Source: Chromobacterium rhizoryzae (lineage in GTDB: Bacteria; Pseudomonadota; Gammaproteobacteria; Burkholderiales; Chromobacteriaceae). Taken from it: a stretch of DNA of 64,000 nt. Each line of letters begins with the position of its first letter. The stretch's first letter is position 1. Below are positions 56,043 through 63,588 of this stretch, in pieces. The notes beneath the pieces are model-generated. The model searched no databases. It saw nothing but the letters and a program-made list of their open reading frames with translations, and was not told the DNA's origin. The stretch is taken from the NCBI RefSeq assembly GCF_020544465.1, contig NZ_CP066126.1:5084001-5148000 (forward strand), written 5' to 3'. Both the position numbers and the translations under genes were made by a program.

Positions 56043-57970
56043 CAGCTTCTCCTTTGTTGTTGGCTATTGGCGGCGTTGACGGCGGCGACGATATTGCCGT
56101 TTTGGACGTCGACGGTGATATTGGTGGGCTGAGCTAGATGACTGACCAACTGGCTCAAACTGGCCTGGATCTGCGACATGACCATCAGCAACTGCTCGTT
56201 TGAAGCATTAGCGCTTGGACCGTCGAGCATGCCGGTATTGGAGAGCGCCGGAGATGGCGAAGCCAATGCGGCCATCACGACAGGAGTAGACAGGGCATCC
56301 TCTGCCCCAGGCTGCGCCGTGCCTGCCGCAGCCGCCGTTTTCTTGGTTGGCTTTTGCGCTGGCTGCGCATTTTTGGGCGTGGTACGCGGCTTATCCGTCG
56401 CCGTTTTTTTCGCAGCCTCTTTAGGCGTGGTCTGCGCGCTGGTTTTTGGAGTCAAATTGGCCGCCTTCCGCTGCTCCTGCTTTACTTGCTCCCGGCGTCC
56501 CTGCTCTTGCTTTGCCTGCTCTTGCTTTGCCTGCTCTTGCTTTGTCGGCCCTTGCTTTTCTCTGGCCGCATATTCTTTTTCAACGGACTTAATATAGTCT
56601 CGGTTCAGCTCGGCTATTTTCTCTCCAGTCATGACTTCCATATATCTCGCACCCATTAGATCGCTACGATCATTATGAGCAAACCAAGAGAATACTCCCG
56701 TACCATCGACATCCACCGCAGAATAGGCTTGGCCGTTTTTATCCACTAAGGTTTTTTTCAAATCGACATCATTAGGCAGCGTGCGAGGAGGTCCCCACTT
56801 ATTAACATAATCTCCGCCGGTCATGCCTTGGGCGAACAATTTGACACTATCCCCCGCAGCCTTGCCCACAATGGCTTCCGCCGCGCGTTGCGCAGCAGCG
56901 CCTTTCACCAGTTTTCCAGCTTTACCCCCGACACTCATTGAAGCCGCGACTCCAAGACCCTCGGTCATTGCCTCATGGAATCGGCCATTAATGACATGGT
57001 CGCCAAACGCGATAACATCGTTTGTCGCGCTCAAGGCCATTGCCGCACCAGGCATCATGTCGGGAAGCTTGGGAATTAATTTTGCCAATGCGCCCGGCAC
57101 CGCCTCTTTCCCCAAAATTGATGCCGCCAATGTCGCGGCATCGGGAATCGCCTGCTTGCTGGCCACCTTCTTTCTTAATTGCTCCAGCTTGATTTTCTTC
57201 TGCCCTTCGGGCAGGTCCTCAAGAGTCTTGGCTGGGCTGGGAAGTTTTTTAGGCGCTTGTTTTTTCGGCCGTGCAGGCTCCTGTTTTTTCTTGTCGACAA
57301 ATAGTTTTTCATACAGTCCCAGCCCCGTGTCCGCGAGCGATCCTGTTATTTTATTTTCGAGTGGGTCGGTTATTTCGCTGACTTTGCTGCCAACCACATC
57401 CATCGAGCTTTCGGCTGCATTCAACAATGTGTCGGCAAGGCCGATCTTGCCATCCTTGGGCAGGGATACATGGTCTCCGCCCAAAGCAAAGGTATCGAAA
57501 GCGGTTCCAGGCCAGCTGCCCTCCGGCAAGTCAAAAGCCTCAGTAAAATTTTTGGCGTCCGCTTGCACTATTTTTTTGATATCCATCCCCTGATCCTTGA
57601 GGATCTGGGGGATCATTTCTTTGGCAAGCTTATTTGAGGCCTGATTGTAAATCGCATCGGAATATGGTTTTTTCCCATGCTTCTTCATTAAATTCTTGGT
57701 TGATGCACGGAGAAAAGAGTCATAAGCATCGCCAGTCCCGCCATTGGTCGACTCCGCCACGGACAGCCATAGATACAGCCCATCCAGCTCCTGCGAACGC
57801 TTGATTGCCTTGGCTTTTTCATGCGGCAGCACTGCGCTTTGATGCGCTTCTTGCTTCATCTTTTCTGCAACCGCATCCTTCAGAAAAGAGTAGATATCCG
57901 CATAATTCCCTCTTTTCCTGGCGGCCATTTCTTCTAGCTTCTTCAACTGCTCCGGGCTTAATTTAAGCAT
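56042..57970 (-). CDS. Tape-measure-position protein, atypical; possible cargo-bearing protein
   Basis: The protein has 642 residues. It occupies the tape-measure slot between the tube and N, and its extreme C terminus resembles tape-measure ends (MSQIQASLSQLVSHLAQPTN, then GNIVAAVNAANSQQ). The rest does not. Residues 1-200 are a helical, charged region. Residues about 230-265 are Lys/Pro-rich. Residues 300-390 are Gly/Ala-rich and hydrophobic, and a WFAHNDRSDLMGARYMEV segment is near 435. A KQEQ-AKQEQ low-complexity tract lies at about 472-500. DNA here is visibly more AT-rich than the flanking tail genes. It may be a chimera of a foreign protein with a tape-measure end. Function: uncertain; tape measure or lumen cargo. 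Confidence 0.55.
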   Translation of the reverse strand: MLKLSPEQLKKLEEMAARKRGNYADIYSFLKDAVAEKMKQEAHQSAVLPHEKAKAIKRSQELDGLYLWLSVAESTNGGTGDAYDSFLRASTKNLMKKHGKKPYSDAIYNQASNKLAKEMIPQILKDQGMDIKKIVQADAKNFTEAFDLPEGSWPGTAFDTFALGGDHVSLPKDGKIGLADTLLNAAESSMDVVGSKVSEITDPLENKITGSLADTGLGLYEKLFVDKKKQEPARPKKQAPKKLPSPAKTLEDLPEGQKKIKLEQLRKKVASKQAIPDAATLAASILGKEAVPGALAKLIPKLPDMMPGAAMALSATNDVIAFGDHVINGRFHEAMTEGLGVAASMSVGGKAGKLVKGAAAQRAAEAIVGKAAGDSVKLFAQGMTGGDYVNKWGPPRTLPNDVDLKKTLVDKNGQAYSAVDVDGTGVFSWFAHNDRSDLMGARYMEVMTGEKIAELNRDYIKSVEKEYAAREKQGPTKQEQAKQEQAKQEQGRREQVKQEQRKAANLTPKTSAQTTPKEAAKKTATDKPRTTPKNAQPAQKPTKKTAAAAGTAQPGAEDALSTPVVMAALASPSPALSNTGMLDGPSANASNEQLLMVMSQIQASLSQLVSHLAQPTNITVDVQNGNIVAAVNAANSQQQRRS

Positions 57971-58206
57971 AACTGCTCCAGGTCAATGCTTCACCGCCCC
58001 GTGAAATCAACTACTCATCAGATAAGACTCTATACCTGTCAAAATGCACTGATGTTTTACCGCAGCTTAAAACTGCGTATTCGCTCATATGATTTTTTGA
58101 GGCGACAAGGCGGGAATATATGAGAAGACGGCCAGATGCTTCCTGTTAATCAACGCTCCACATCCAGCCGTTCATTATTTAATCAGCCGATTAAATAAGC
58201 TTGAAC
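57971..58206. other. AT-rich gap where the tail-assembly chaperone would be
   Basis: About 235 bases without any coding frame, between the tape-measure-position gene and the tube. In Mu this interval encodes the gp41 tail-assembly chaperones. The DNA is AT-rich and contains the inverted repeat at 58175. Confidence 0.6.
58175..58198 (-). terminator. Perfect 10-bp inverted repeat after the tube gene
   Basis: TTATTTAATC-AGCC-GATTAAATAA lies 8 bases past the tube gene's stop. Its A/T-rich stem with flanking T is terminator-like, and could reduce transcription into the tape-measure gene. Confidence 0.5.
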
Positions 58207-58581
58207 TCACTCCTGAACTTTACGCAGCGACAGCAGCTTGATATCGCGGCGCGCTTCGCTTTCCACGCCGTATTTCTCGCCCACTTCCAGCGTGAAGCAG
58301 TCCAGGTAGCTGGTGCGCTTGCCGCCCGGGGCCACCGGGAATTCGGTGAGCTTGGCGCCTTCGATCGCTTCCCAGTCCAGCTCGCCGGACAGCGGGATGG
58401 AGACGGTGACGGACAGCTCGTATTCCGAGATGCCGCGCGCGAAGCCGCGGGCGCGGCCGCTGCTGTTCATGGTTTTCACCAGCTTGCGGCCGGTCTTGCT
58501 GCTGACGTTCAGATCGATGACGTCGATTTCCTGGCCGTTGACTTCCAGTACGATCGAACCTGCGTATTCTTTCAAAGCCAT
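58207..58581 (-). CDS. Tail tube protein, Mu gp40-like (gpM)
   Basis: This 124-residue protein opens MALKEYAGSIVLEVNGQEIDVIDLNVSSKTGRKLVKTMNSSGRARGFARGISEYEL. That is the usual Mu/P2-like tube protein, and the fold of about 120 residues with a beta-barrel forms the inner tube. It is followed downstream by the AT-rich gap. The repeat E11 lies between it and the sheath gene, which normally abuts. Confidence 0.87.
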   Translation of the reverse strand: MALKEYAGSIVLEVNGQEIDVIDLNVSSKTGRKLVKTMNSSGRARGFARGISEYELSVTVSIPLSGELDWEAIEGAKLTEFPVAPGGKRTSYLDCFTLEVGEKYGVESEARRDIKLLSLRKVQE

Positions 58582-58867
58582 GTGAATGTCCTTTTCGGTT
58601 TCATGTGGGCGGCCCGGCCGGTTTGACGGCGGGCCGCCGGATCAAGCGTTAACGGGGGAAAACTAGGTCCGCCCGGGTAAGCGCGCGGGAGCAAGACGGC
58701 GCGCCGCGTGTTTACCCAGCGCCGCTTAGAGCCTGTTTACGATCTGCTGCGCGTCGGCGATACGGCGTTGAAACCCGCTTCGAAATGCTCATGTACCACG
58801 CGTACACTCCGCTTTCTCAGCCGCAACGCCTTGTCTCGCCTTAGCTCGCGAGACCGTAAACACGTTC
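58582..58867. other. Sheath-tube intergenic region, mostly repeat E11
   Basis: About 285 bases between the sheath stop and the tube start. The right half is repeat E11; the left 145 bases hold the tube ribosome site and no other recognisable feature. Confidence 0.5.
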
Positions 58868-58870
58868 TTA
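58726..58870 (-). repeat. Dispersed repeat type E, copy E11 (inside the tail operon)
   Basis: 145-bp reverse copy with ends TTAGAGCCTGTTTACGATCT and AGACCGTAAACACGTTCTTA. Its last TTA is the stop codon of the sheath gene (TAA). The only well-preserved copy inside the tail locus. Confidence 0.88.
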
Positions 58871-60289
58871 CAGCAGCAGATCGATGCGGCCGGCGAACAC
58901 GTGCAGGCCGTTGACCACGTCCACCGGGATCTTGGCGTCCAGACGGTTCACGTCTTGCGCGTCGCGCTCAACGATCAGGCCGTCCTTGTTGGCCTCCACC
59001 GCCTCGATGATTTCCAGCTCTTCCAGCTTGTAGAGCACGTCCAGCAGCTCGGAGCGGACCTTGGACGGGGTGCGATCGGACAGCTTTTCGCGCGGGAAGC
59101 GCAGCGCCACGCGCTCGCGGCAGGCGCGGCGCACGTAGTCCAGAGTGCGGATGGTGGTCAGATCCAGCAGCGACACGTCGTCCACGCCCTGCGCGTCCTT
59201 GGTGTAGGTGCTGATGGAGCGCACGATCTGCACGCGTTCGCCCGGGCCCACTTCCAGCGGGGTCACGCCGTTGTAGAGGGCGTTTTCCTGCTCGGTGCGG
59301 CTGGTGCGGGCGGCCAGTTCCACCACGTCCAGGCCTTTGAGCTCCAGGGTGTTGAGCGGACGGGCCGGATCTTCCTCGCTGGCGATCACCGCGGCGTAAG
59401 CGGCGGCCAGTTCGCCCGGCAGCTTGGCGGAGCCCCGATACCAGGCGGCGCTGACGCGGCCGCTGGCCAGTTTGGAGGCGACGGCGCTGACTTCCGACAG
59501 CGCGCCGACGGCGCCGACCACGCCGATGGCGCCGCGTTGCTCCATCGGACCGGACACGAAGTCCAGATGGGTGCGCAGCGCGGTGAAGGCGGTGTCGTTG
59601 TTGAAGGGGTTGACCACGATGTGGTGGCCGCCGCTGACCACGGCCGCCAGCGCCGGAGCGATGTCCGGATCGGCGGCGCCGCCCTTCATCGCGCCCACGG
59701 TGATGCCGAGGCCGGCGATCTGTTCCTGCGCTTTCAAGGCGACGGCGTTGCCGGCCGCGCCCTTATGGCGCGCGGTCAGGGTCAGCACTTCCTTGGCCGC
59801 GGCGGCGGTCACCGGCAGATCCGCCAACTTGTCGACGGCGGCCTTGGCGGCGGCGGCGATCTTGGCGGCGTCGTCGCCTGCGGCCACGGCCACGTCGATG
59901 CGGCGGCCGCCGATGAACAGGCTGGCCACGCCGGCGCCGGTGGCCGGGCCGGTGAAGGTGAAGGTGCCGACGGCGGCGGCGGCGCTGTCCGCGTCGTCAA
60001 CCGCGATCACGCTGAGTTGCAGATAGGGGTTGGCGTTGATGGCGGCGCGGGCCAGCAGATGGGCGTAGGAGCCGCGGCCGAAAGCCTGGGCGGCCTGCTC
60101 GTCGCTGAACACGTCCAGCGCGGCCAGAGCCGGCTGAGCGGAGTCGGCGAAACGCTGGCCGATCACCAGCACGCGCTGCGGATTGCCCGGCAGGGTGCGC
60201 ACCGCCAGCTTGGTGTTGAACTCGAAGTATTTGCCCGGCTTGCGGATGGACGCCGGAATCTGGTCGAAGCTGATGTTGGGGCTGGCCAT
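58868..60289 (-). CDS. Contractile tail sheath protein, Mu gp39-like (gpL)
   Basis: The 473-residue sheath of Mu-type (gpL) has SFDQIPASIRKPGKYFEFNTK at the N terminus (the sheath-initiating strand), then the middle domain. The C-terminal part has RVQIVRSISTYTKDAQGVDDVSLLDLTTIRTLDYVRRACRERVALRFPREKL, the sheath's conserved ATP-independent contraction core. It surrounds the tube and contracts. CAGGAG precedes the ATG. It ends exactly at repeat E11. Confidence 0.92.
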   Translation of the reverse strand: MASPNISFDQIPASIRKPGKYFEFNTKLAVRTLPGNPQRVLVIGQRFADSAQPALAALDVFSDEQAAQAFGRGSYAHLLARAAINANPYLQLSVIAVDDADSAAAAVGTFTFTGPATGAGVASLFIGGRRIDVAVAAGDDAAKIAAAAKAAVDKLADLPVTAAAAKEVLTLTARHKGAAGNAVALKAQEQIAGLGITVGAMKGGAADPDIAPALAAVVSGGHHIVVNPFNNDTAFTALRTHLDFVSGPMEQRGAIGVVGAVGALSEVSAVASKLASGRVSAAWYRGSAKLPGELAAAYAAVIASEEDPARPLNTLELKGLDVVELAARTSRTEQENALYNGVTPLEVGPGERVQIVRSISTYTKDAQGVDDVSLLDLTTIRTLDYVRRACRERVALRFPREKLSDRTPSKVRSELLDVLYKLEELEIIEAVEANKDGLIVERDAQDVNRLDAKIPVDVVNGLHVFAGRIDLLL

Positions 60290-60364
60290 AAAGTATGGGC
60301 TCCTGATTGATGCGGTTGGGGGAAAGTCGCCGCGCCGGACAGCGCGGCGGGATACTGCGAAAAA

Positions 60365-61063
60365 TCAAACGGCGGGCGGCTTGGGCTGCAGCACGACATC
60401 CTGGGCCTTGACGGCCGTTTTACCGTCCAGGCGGTAGTCCAGCCGGGTGCTGCGCCATTCGGCGGCGGGGCCTTCCAGCCTGCCGCCGAAGCGGGCGAAC
60501 AGCTGGTCCGGATCCGTCTCGCCTTGCGGCGACGGCCAGTGGCCGTTGTCCAGCGCCTCGTCCAGCCAGTGGGTGGCGAAATCGCAAGCCACCAGGCTCC
60601 AGGGCTCGCCGTCCCGCTGCGCCTGAGCCAGCGGTCGCACTTGCTCGGGAATCAGCGGCGACACCGCCAGGCCGAAATCCTGGGCCGCCAGCAAGCGACG
60701 CACCGCGTAAACCAGCTGCCAGACGCCGGCGCCGGCGTAGCCGCGATCCGCCTGCAGGCGGTCGCCGACGATGACGGTGAAGCGGGCCTGCGCCTTGTAG
60801 CGCTGGCGTTGGCTGGCCGAAGGCTGGCAGGCGATAACGCCGCCGGCCACGGTCCACAACGCCGGCAGGCGCGCCAGCGCCTGCGGATTCAGACCCGGGC
60901 TGCCCGCCGCCGGCGTCAGCCGGCTTTGGTAACGGCCTTGCGCCAGATCCAGCCCGCAGAGGCCGGTTTCGTCCAGATCGGCCGCCACTTCGCGCACCAT
61001 GCGGCCCAGGCCTTGGCGCAGGCGGTCGGCGATGGCGTCTTGCAGTTGGATCAGCTGGGACAT
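60365..61063 (-). CDS. Mu gp37-like protein (DUF1834)
   Basis: The protein has 232 residues, of the Mu gp37/DUF1834 type (QLIQLQDAIADRLRQGL start; YKAQARFTVIVGDRLQADRG and VRRLLAAQDFGLAVSPLIPEQVRPL). It lies just before the sheath, as in Mu, and is thought to act in neck/tail completion. In Mu the head genes would precede it; here a fibre-like gene does. Confidence 0.82.
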   Translation of the reverse strand: MSQLIQLQDAIADRLRQGLGRMVREVAADLDETGLCGLDLAQGRYQSRLTPAAGSPGLNPQALARLPALWTVAGGVIACQPSASQRQRYKAQARFTVIVGDRLQADRGYAGAGVWQLVYAVRRLLAAQDFGLAVSPLIPEQVRPLAQAQRDGEPWSLVACDFATHWLDEALDNGHWPSPQGETDPDQLFARFGGRLEGPAAEWRSTRLDYRLDGKTAVKAQDVVLQPKPPAV

Positions 61064-61179
61064 GATTTCCTCAATGATTCAGCGGTTTATCGATACGGCT
61101 ATTGTCTCGCGCCCGCGGTTTTGGGCTTAGCTGAGCGATGTCAGTGGGGGCTTGCGGCCGCGGGCGCGGCCGAGGTGGA
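61064..61179. other. Short intergenic region with a CACTGACATC-like segment
   Basis: 116 bases between the LamG-collar gene and gp37. On the minus strand it contains CACTGACATCGCTCAGC, resembling the ACTGACATCCGTCC end of the shared cassette blocks. Confidence 0.4.
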
Positions 61180-62427
61180 TCAGGCCTTGATGCAGGCCAG
61201 CAGGGCGAGGTTGCGAGGACGGATGGATCGGAGCGATTGGGCGTCGCCCACCGCTTGGCCACTAGGAGTGAGCTTGTGAACTTGAACGGATGAGGAAGTC
61301 GCCGGCTCATACCCCAATTCAGGCAAGTTATTGCTCTTGCGATCGATGACTCCAACCGCCAGAGCAACATCGTCGTCCACTAGTGCTTGCGTCGATGCTT
61401 GCGCCGAACCCAATACCCGACCAGCATCAACCCTACGTCCATCGTCCCAGCCACGGATGAATTCGCCCCGCAGATCGGGCAATTGAAACAGCTCGGTGTT
61501 TTCCGGACGGGACGAGCCGGTTTGTTCACCCGGCGGAGTGAACTCGGCCTGGTAGCGGCACTTCTTGGAAATCATCCAATCCTGGAAGTAGCCGCCGGCG
61601 GAGTCGGCGTAAATCGGGTCGTGGCCATCCACCGAGAACACGATGGTGTTGTCCGGAATATTGACTTTCAGCTCAGTCTTCAGGCTCCACGCCAGCTTGC
61701 CGTCGACAAACAGGCGATAGGTCGCGCCGTCGTAACACAGCGCGATGTGATACCAGCGGGCCTCAGGAAACGCATTGGCCTGGCCCTGTACGCCTTCGCA
61801 GATAAAACCGGAACCGGGACCGGCCAACCAAACCATCGGCGCCTTGGTCTGCGAATGGATGCCGAGACCGATCTCGCCCCAGGGCGCCGAAGCGTTCATG
61901 CCGAAAATCCAGTTGGGATGACCGGTGAACATCGGGTAATGCCAGCCTTCAATCGTGAACGCGTCCGGGTTGAACTTGCTTTGCACGGTGAAGCGGGCGT
62001 AATGGCCCTTGGCCTTGGTCTGCAAACTGGTTTTGCCGAATTTGCTTTGCTCGGAGCTCAGGTTCGCGGCGCCCACCAGCACCGCCTCTTTGCCGCTGAT
62101 CAGATCGATCAATTTGTTGCGATCGTCAAACTTGAGCAGCGCCTGGATGTCCGTGTCCATTTCCTTGTTGGCGAACATATCGCCAATAGCCTGGTACAAA
62201 GAGGCATATTGCTGTTTGGACACCAGCGAGCCATCCGCCTTGATCCAGCCCGCCGGCGCTTCCTTGCGGGCGAAATACTGGATGGCGCCGCTCGGAACCG
62301 AAGCTCCCGAGTTTGCGCCGTCGTCGCAGCAGCACTGATTCATTTCGATACGTACGGGATTGGTTTCCGCTTGCCCCAGGACATTGACCTGGAATTGCGG
62401 CTTGATGCAGACAGTCGTGTTCGACAT
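61180..62427 (-). CDS. Collar-domain protein with an inserted LamG/lectin-like domain
   Basis: The protein has 415 residues. A phage collar domain is split: WIKADGSLVSKQQYASLYQAIGD lies near residues 60-83. FQLPDLRGEFIRGWDDGRRVDAGRVLGSAQ is near 310-340, ending RPRNLALLACIKA. Between them, about 225 residues form a concanavalin/LamG-like domain: FTIEGWHYPMF, WIFGMNAS, WYHIALCYDGATYRLFVDGKLAWS, and DPIYADSAGGYFQDWMISKKCRY. This would bind a surface sugar or protein. It lies between lysis genes and gp37, apart from the other fibres, with no TFA gene. It opens MSNTTVCIKPQFQVNVLGQ, unlike the four fibres' attachment part. Confidence 0.8.
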   Translation of the reverse strand: MSNTTVCIKPQFQVNVLGQAETNPVRIEMNQCCCDDGANSGASVPSGAIQYFARKEAPAGWIKADGSLVSKQQYASLYQAIGDMFANKEMDTDIQALLKFDDRNKLIDLISGKEAVLVGAANLSSEQSKFGKTSLQTKAKGHYARFTVQSKFNPDAFTIEGWHYPMFTGHPNWIFGMNASAPWGEIGLGIHSQTKAPMVWLAGPGSGFICEGVQGQANAFPEARWYHIALCYDGATYRLFVDGKLAWSLKTELKVNIPDNTIVFSVDGHDPIYADSAGGYFQDWMISKKCRYQAEFTPPGEQTGSSRPENTELFQLPDLRGEFIRGWDDGRRVDAGRVLGSAQASTQALVDDDVALAVGVIDRKSNNLPELGYEPATSSSVQVHKLTPSGQAVGDAQSLRSIRPRNLALLACIKA

Positions 62428-62585
62428 CTGGCTCTCCTTCTCTGGGTTGATTGAATACGAGGCAGAATCGGCGTCGCGCCTTGGATGTTGTTACCTATCC
62501 GCAGCGCGTGGGCGGGGGGAGGAAAATAACTTGGAACCGGTGTAGAAATGCACACGCCGCATTTGCGCCAAAGCTGTTTGCGCGC

Positions 62586-62801
62586 TCAGTGGATCAAGCG
62601 CTTGAGGAACTCGCCCAGCAGCGTCACCGCCAGCGCGGACACCGCGCCGGACAAGGCACCGCTGCGCGCGGCCTGGACTTCGACGTCGCGCAGGCGGCTG
62701 TCCAGCTCTTCCAGTTTTTTGTCTTGTTTGGCGAGGTGGGCCACGATCATGTCCAGCTTGCCTTCTATGCGGCCCAGGGCCATCAGATTGTCATGTTCCA
62801 C
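62586..62801 (-). CDS. Small coiled-coil membrane protein, XhlA-like
   Basis: The protein has 71 residues. It starts at GTG 62801 (MEHDNLMALGRIEGKLD), followed by a coiled coil (LAKQDKKLEELDSRLRDVE) and a single C-terminal membrane helix. XhlA-like phage proteins help holins, or act in lysis. An ATG at MALGR (six residues on) is a possible alternative start. The start codon region lies inside the parS-like palindrome 3. Confidence 0.6.
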   Translation of the reverse strand: MEHDNLMALGRIEGKLDMIVAHLAKQDKKLEELDSRLRDVEVQAARSGALSGAVSALAVTLLGEFLKRLIH

Positions 62802-62809
62802 GTGAAACC
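62794..62809. promoter_or_regulatory. parS-like ParB-binding palindrome 3
   Basis: TGTTCCACGTGAAACC matches the B. subtilis-type parS TGTTCCACGTGAAACA at 15 of 16 positions. It overlaps the start of the XhlA-like gene, within the tail locus. Confidence 0.75.
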
Positions 62810-62815
62810 CGCCTT

Positions 62816-63013
62816 TCAGCCTTCGGCCAGTTGTTGGCAAATCACGCAGCGGGTGCAGCTGGGCATAATCGCCCGTCGCGCGGACGGAATGGGGTCGCCG
62901 CAATCCTCACAGTGGCTGTAGCCTGTCTGGTCGAACTGCTGGTAATGGCGGGCAATCGCTTGCTCGCGGAACTCGGTTTCCAGCTCGCTGGCCCGATCGA
63001 AAAAGTCACTCAT
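62816..63013 (-). CDS. DksA/TraR C4-type zinc-finger protein
   Basis: This 65-residue protein has the four-Cys site C35-E-D-C38 ... C56-V-I-C59 in a TraR/DksA C-terminal finger (HCEDCGDPIPSARR). It is short, like phage and plasmid TraR, and lacks the long coiled coil. TraR proteins bind RNAP and can mimic DksA with ppGpp. It may redirect host transcription on induction. The ATG is at 63013 and overlaps the Rz gene by four bases. Confidence 0.8.
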   Translation of the reverse strand: MSDFFDRASELETEFREQAIARHYQQFDQTGYSHCEDCGDPIPSARRAIMPSCTRCVICQQLAEG

Positions 63014-63588
63014 GGTTGTGGTCCTTCGGAAGTAAACAGCCCGCCGAGCGCCGTCAGCCTTTGTTCCAGCTGCTGGCACCAGGCGCCGTAATCGGCGGCG
63101 TGGGCCAGGAGGTCTGCTGCCGGTAGCCCGGCGCCGGCGGAGGCGGCTTGATGGGGATTTGCAATAGATACGGAGTCGGTTGCGGGCACTGCGGCGGCGG
63201 AGTAGCCGAGGACTTGCCGGTAGAGGCGCAGGCTGTCAGGGCCAAGGCCGCCATAGCGGCCGCCATCCTGTTGCACGACATATTCGATCCTTTGTTTCTG
63301 GTCTCGCAGCCGCTGCTGCAGATCCTGTTGCTGACTCAACAAGCGCGCCTCCTGCCTGCCCAGCAGTTCGCGCAGACGTTGCTGCTGCTGCAAGGCCGCC
63401 TGCAGTTGCAATTGGGCGCGCTCCGCTTCCGCGGCCTGGCGGCCTTGATCCGCCGCCCGCTGTTCGGCCAAGCGCGCGCGCCAGTTCTCCGCGCCGTGTC
63501 GCAGCCCCAGCGGGTAGGCCAGGCCCGCCGCCAGCAAGGGCGGCAGCAGCCAGCCCCCCAATTTCAGCCATGCGAAGCCCGGTCCCAT
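63010..63588 (-). CDS. Rz-like inner-membrane spanin
   Basis: The protein has 192 residues: an N-terminal membrane anchor (WLLPPLLAAGLAYPLG) and a long Gln/Arg-rich coiled coil (residues about 35-100, QAALQQQQRLRELLGRQEARLLSQQQDLQQ), as in Rz i-spanins. It pairs with Rz1 to disrupt the outer membrane. The start at 63588 overlaps the holin stop by one base (TGATG). It carries Rz1 in another frame. Confidence 0.8.
   Translation of the reverse strand: MGPGFAWLKLGGWLLPPLLAAGLAYPLGLRHGAENWRARLAEQRAADQGRQAAEAERAQLQLQAALQQQQRLRELLGRQEARLLSQQQDLQQRLRDQKQRIEYVVQQDGGRYGGLGPDSLRLYRQVLGYSAAAVPATDSVSIANPHQAASAGAGLPAADLLAHAADYGAWCQQLEQRLTALGGLFTSEGPQP
63054..63281 (-). CDS. Rz1-like outer-membrane spanin lipoprotein, nested in Rz
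   Basis: This 75-residue lipoprotein lies in a different frame entirely inside the Rz gene. It has a signal peptide with a lipobox (L-T-A-C near residue 18) and a proline-rich mature part (TPPPQCPQPTPYLLQIPIKPPPPAPG). Nested Rz/Rz1 pairs are a classic layout of tailed phages. Confidence 0.75.
   Translation of the reverse strand: MSCNRMAAAMAALALTACASTGKSSATPPPQCPQPTPYLLQIPIKPPPPAPGYRQQTSWPTPPITAPGASSWNKG

Noticed and set aside
56480..56570. CRISPR-like or VNTR repeat at the KQEQ tract
   Set aside because: The repeated unit is about 15 bp inside a coding frame encoding KQEQA; there are no spacers. It is a simple protein repeat.
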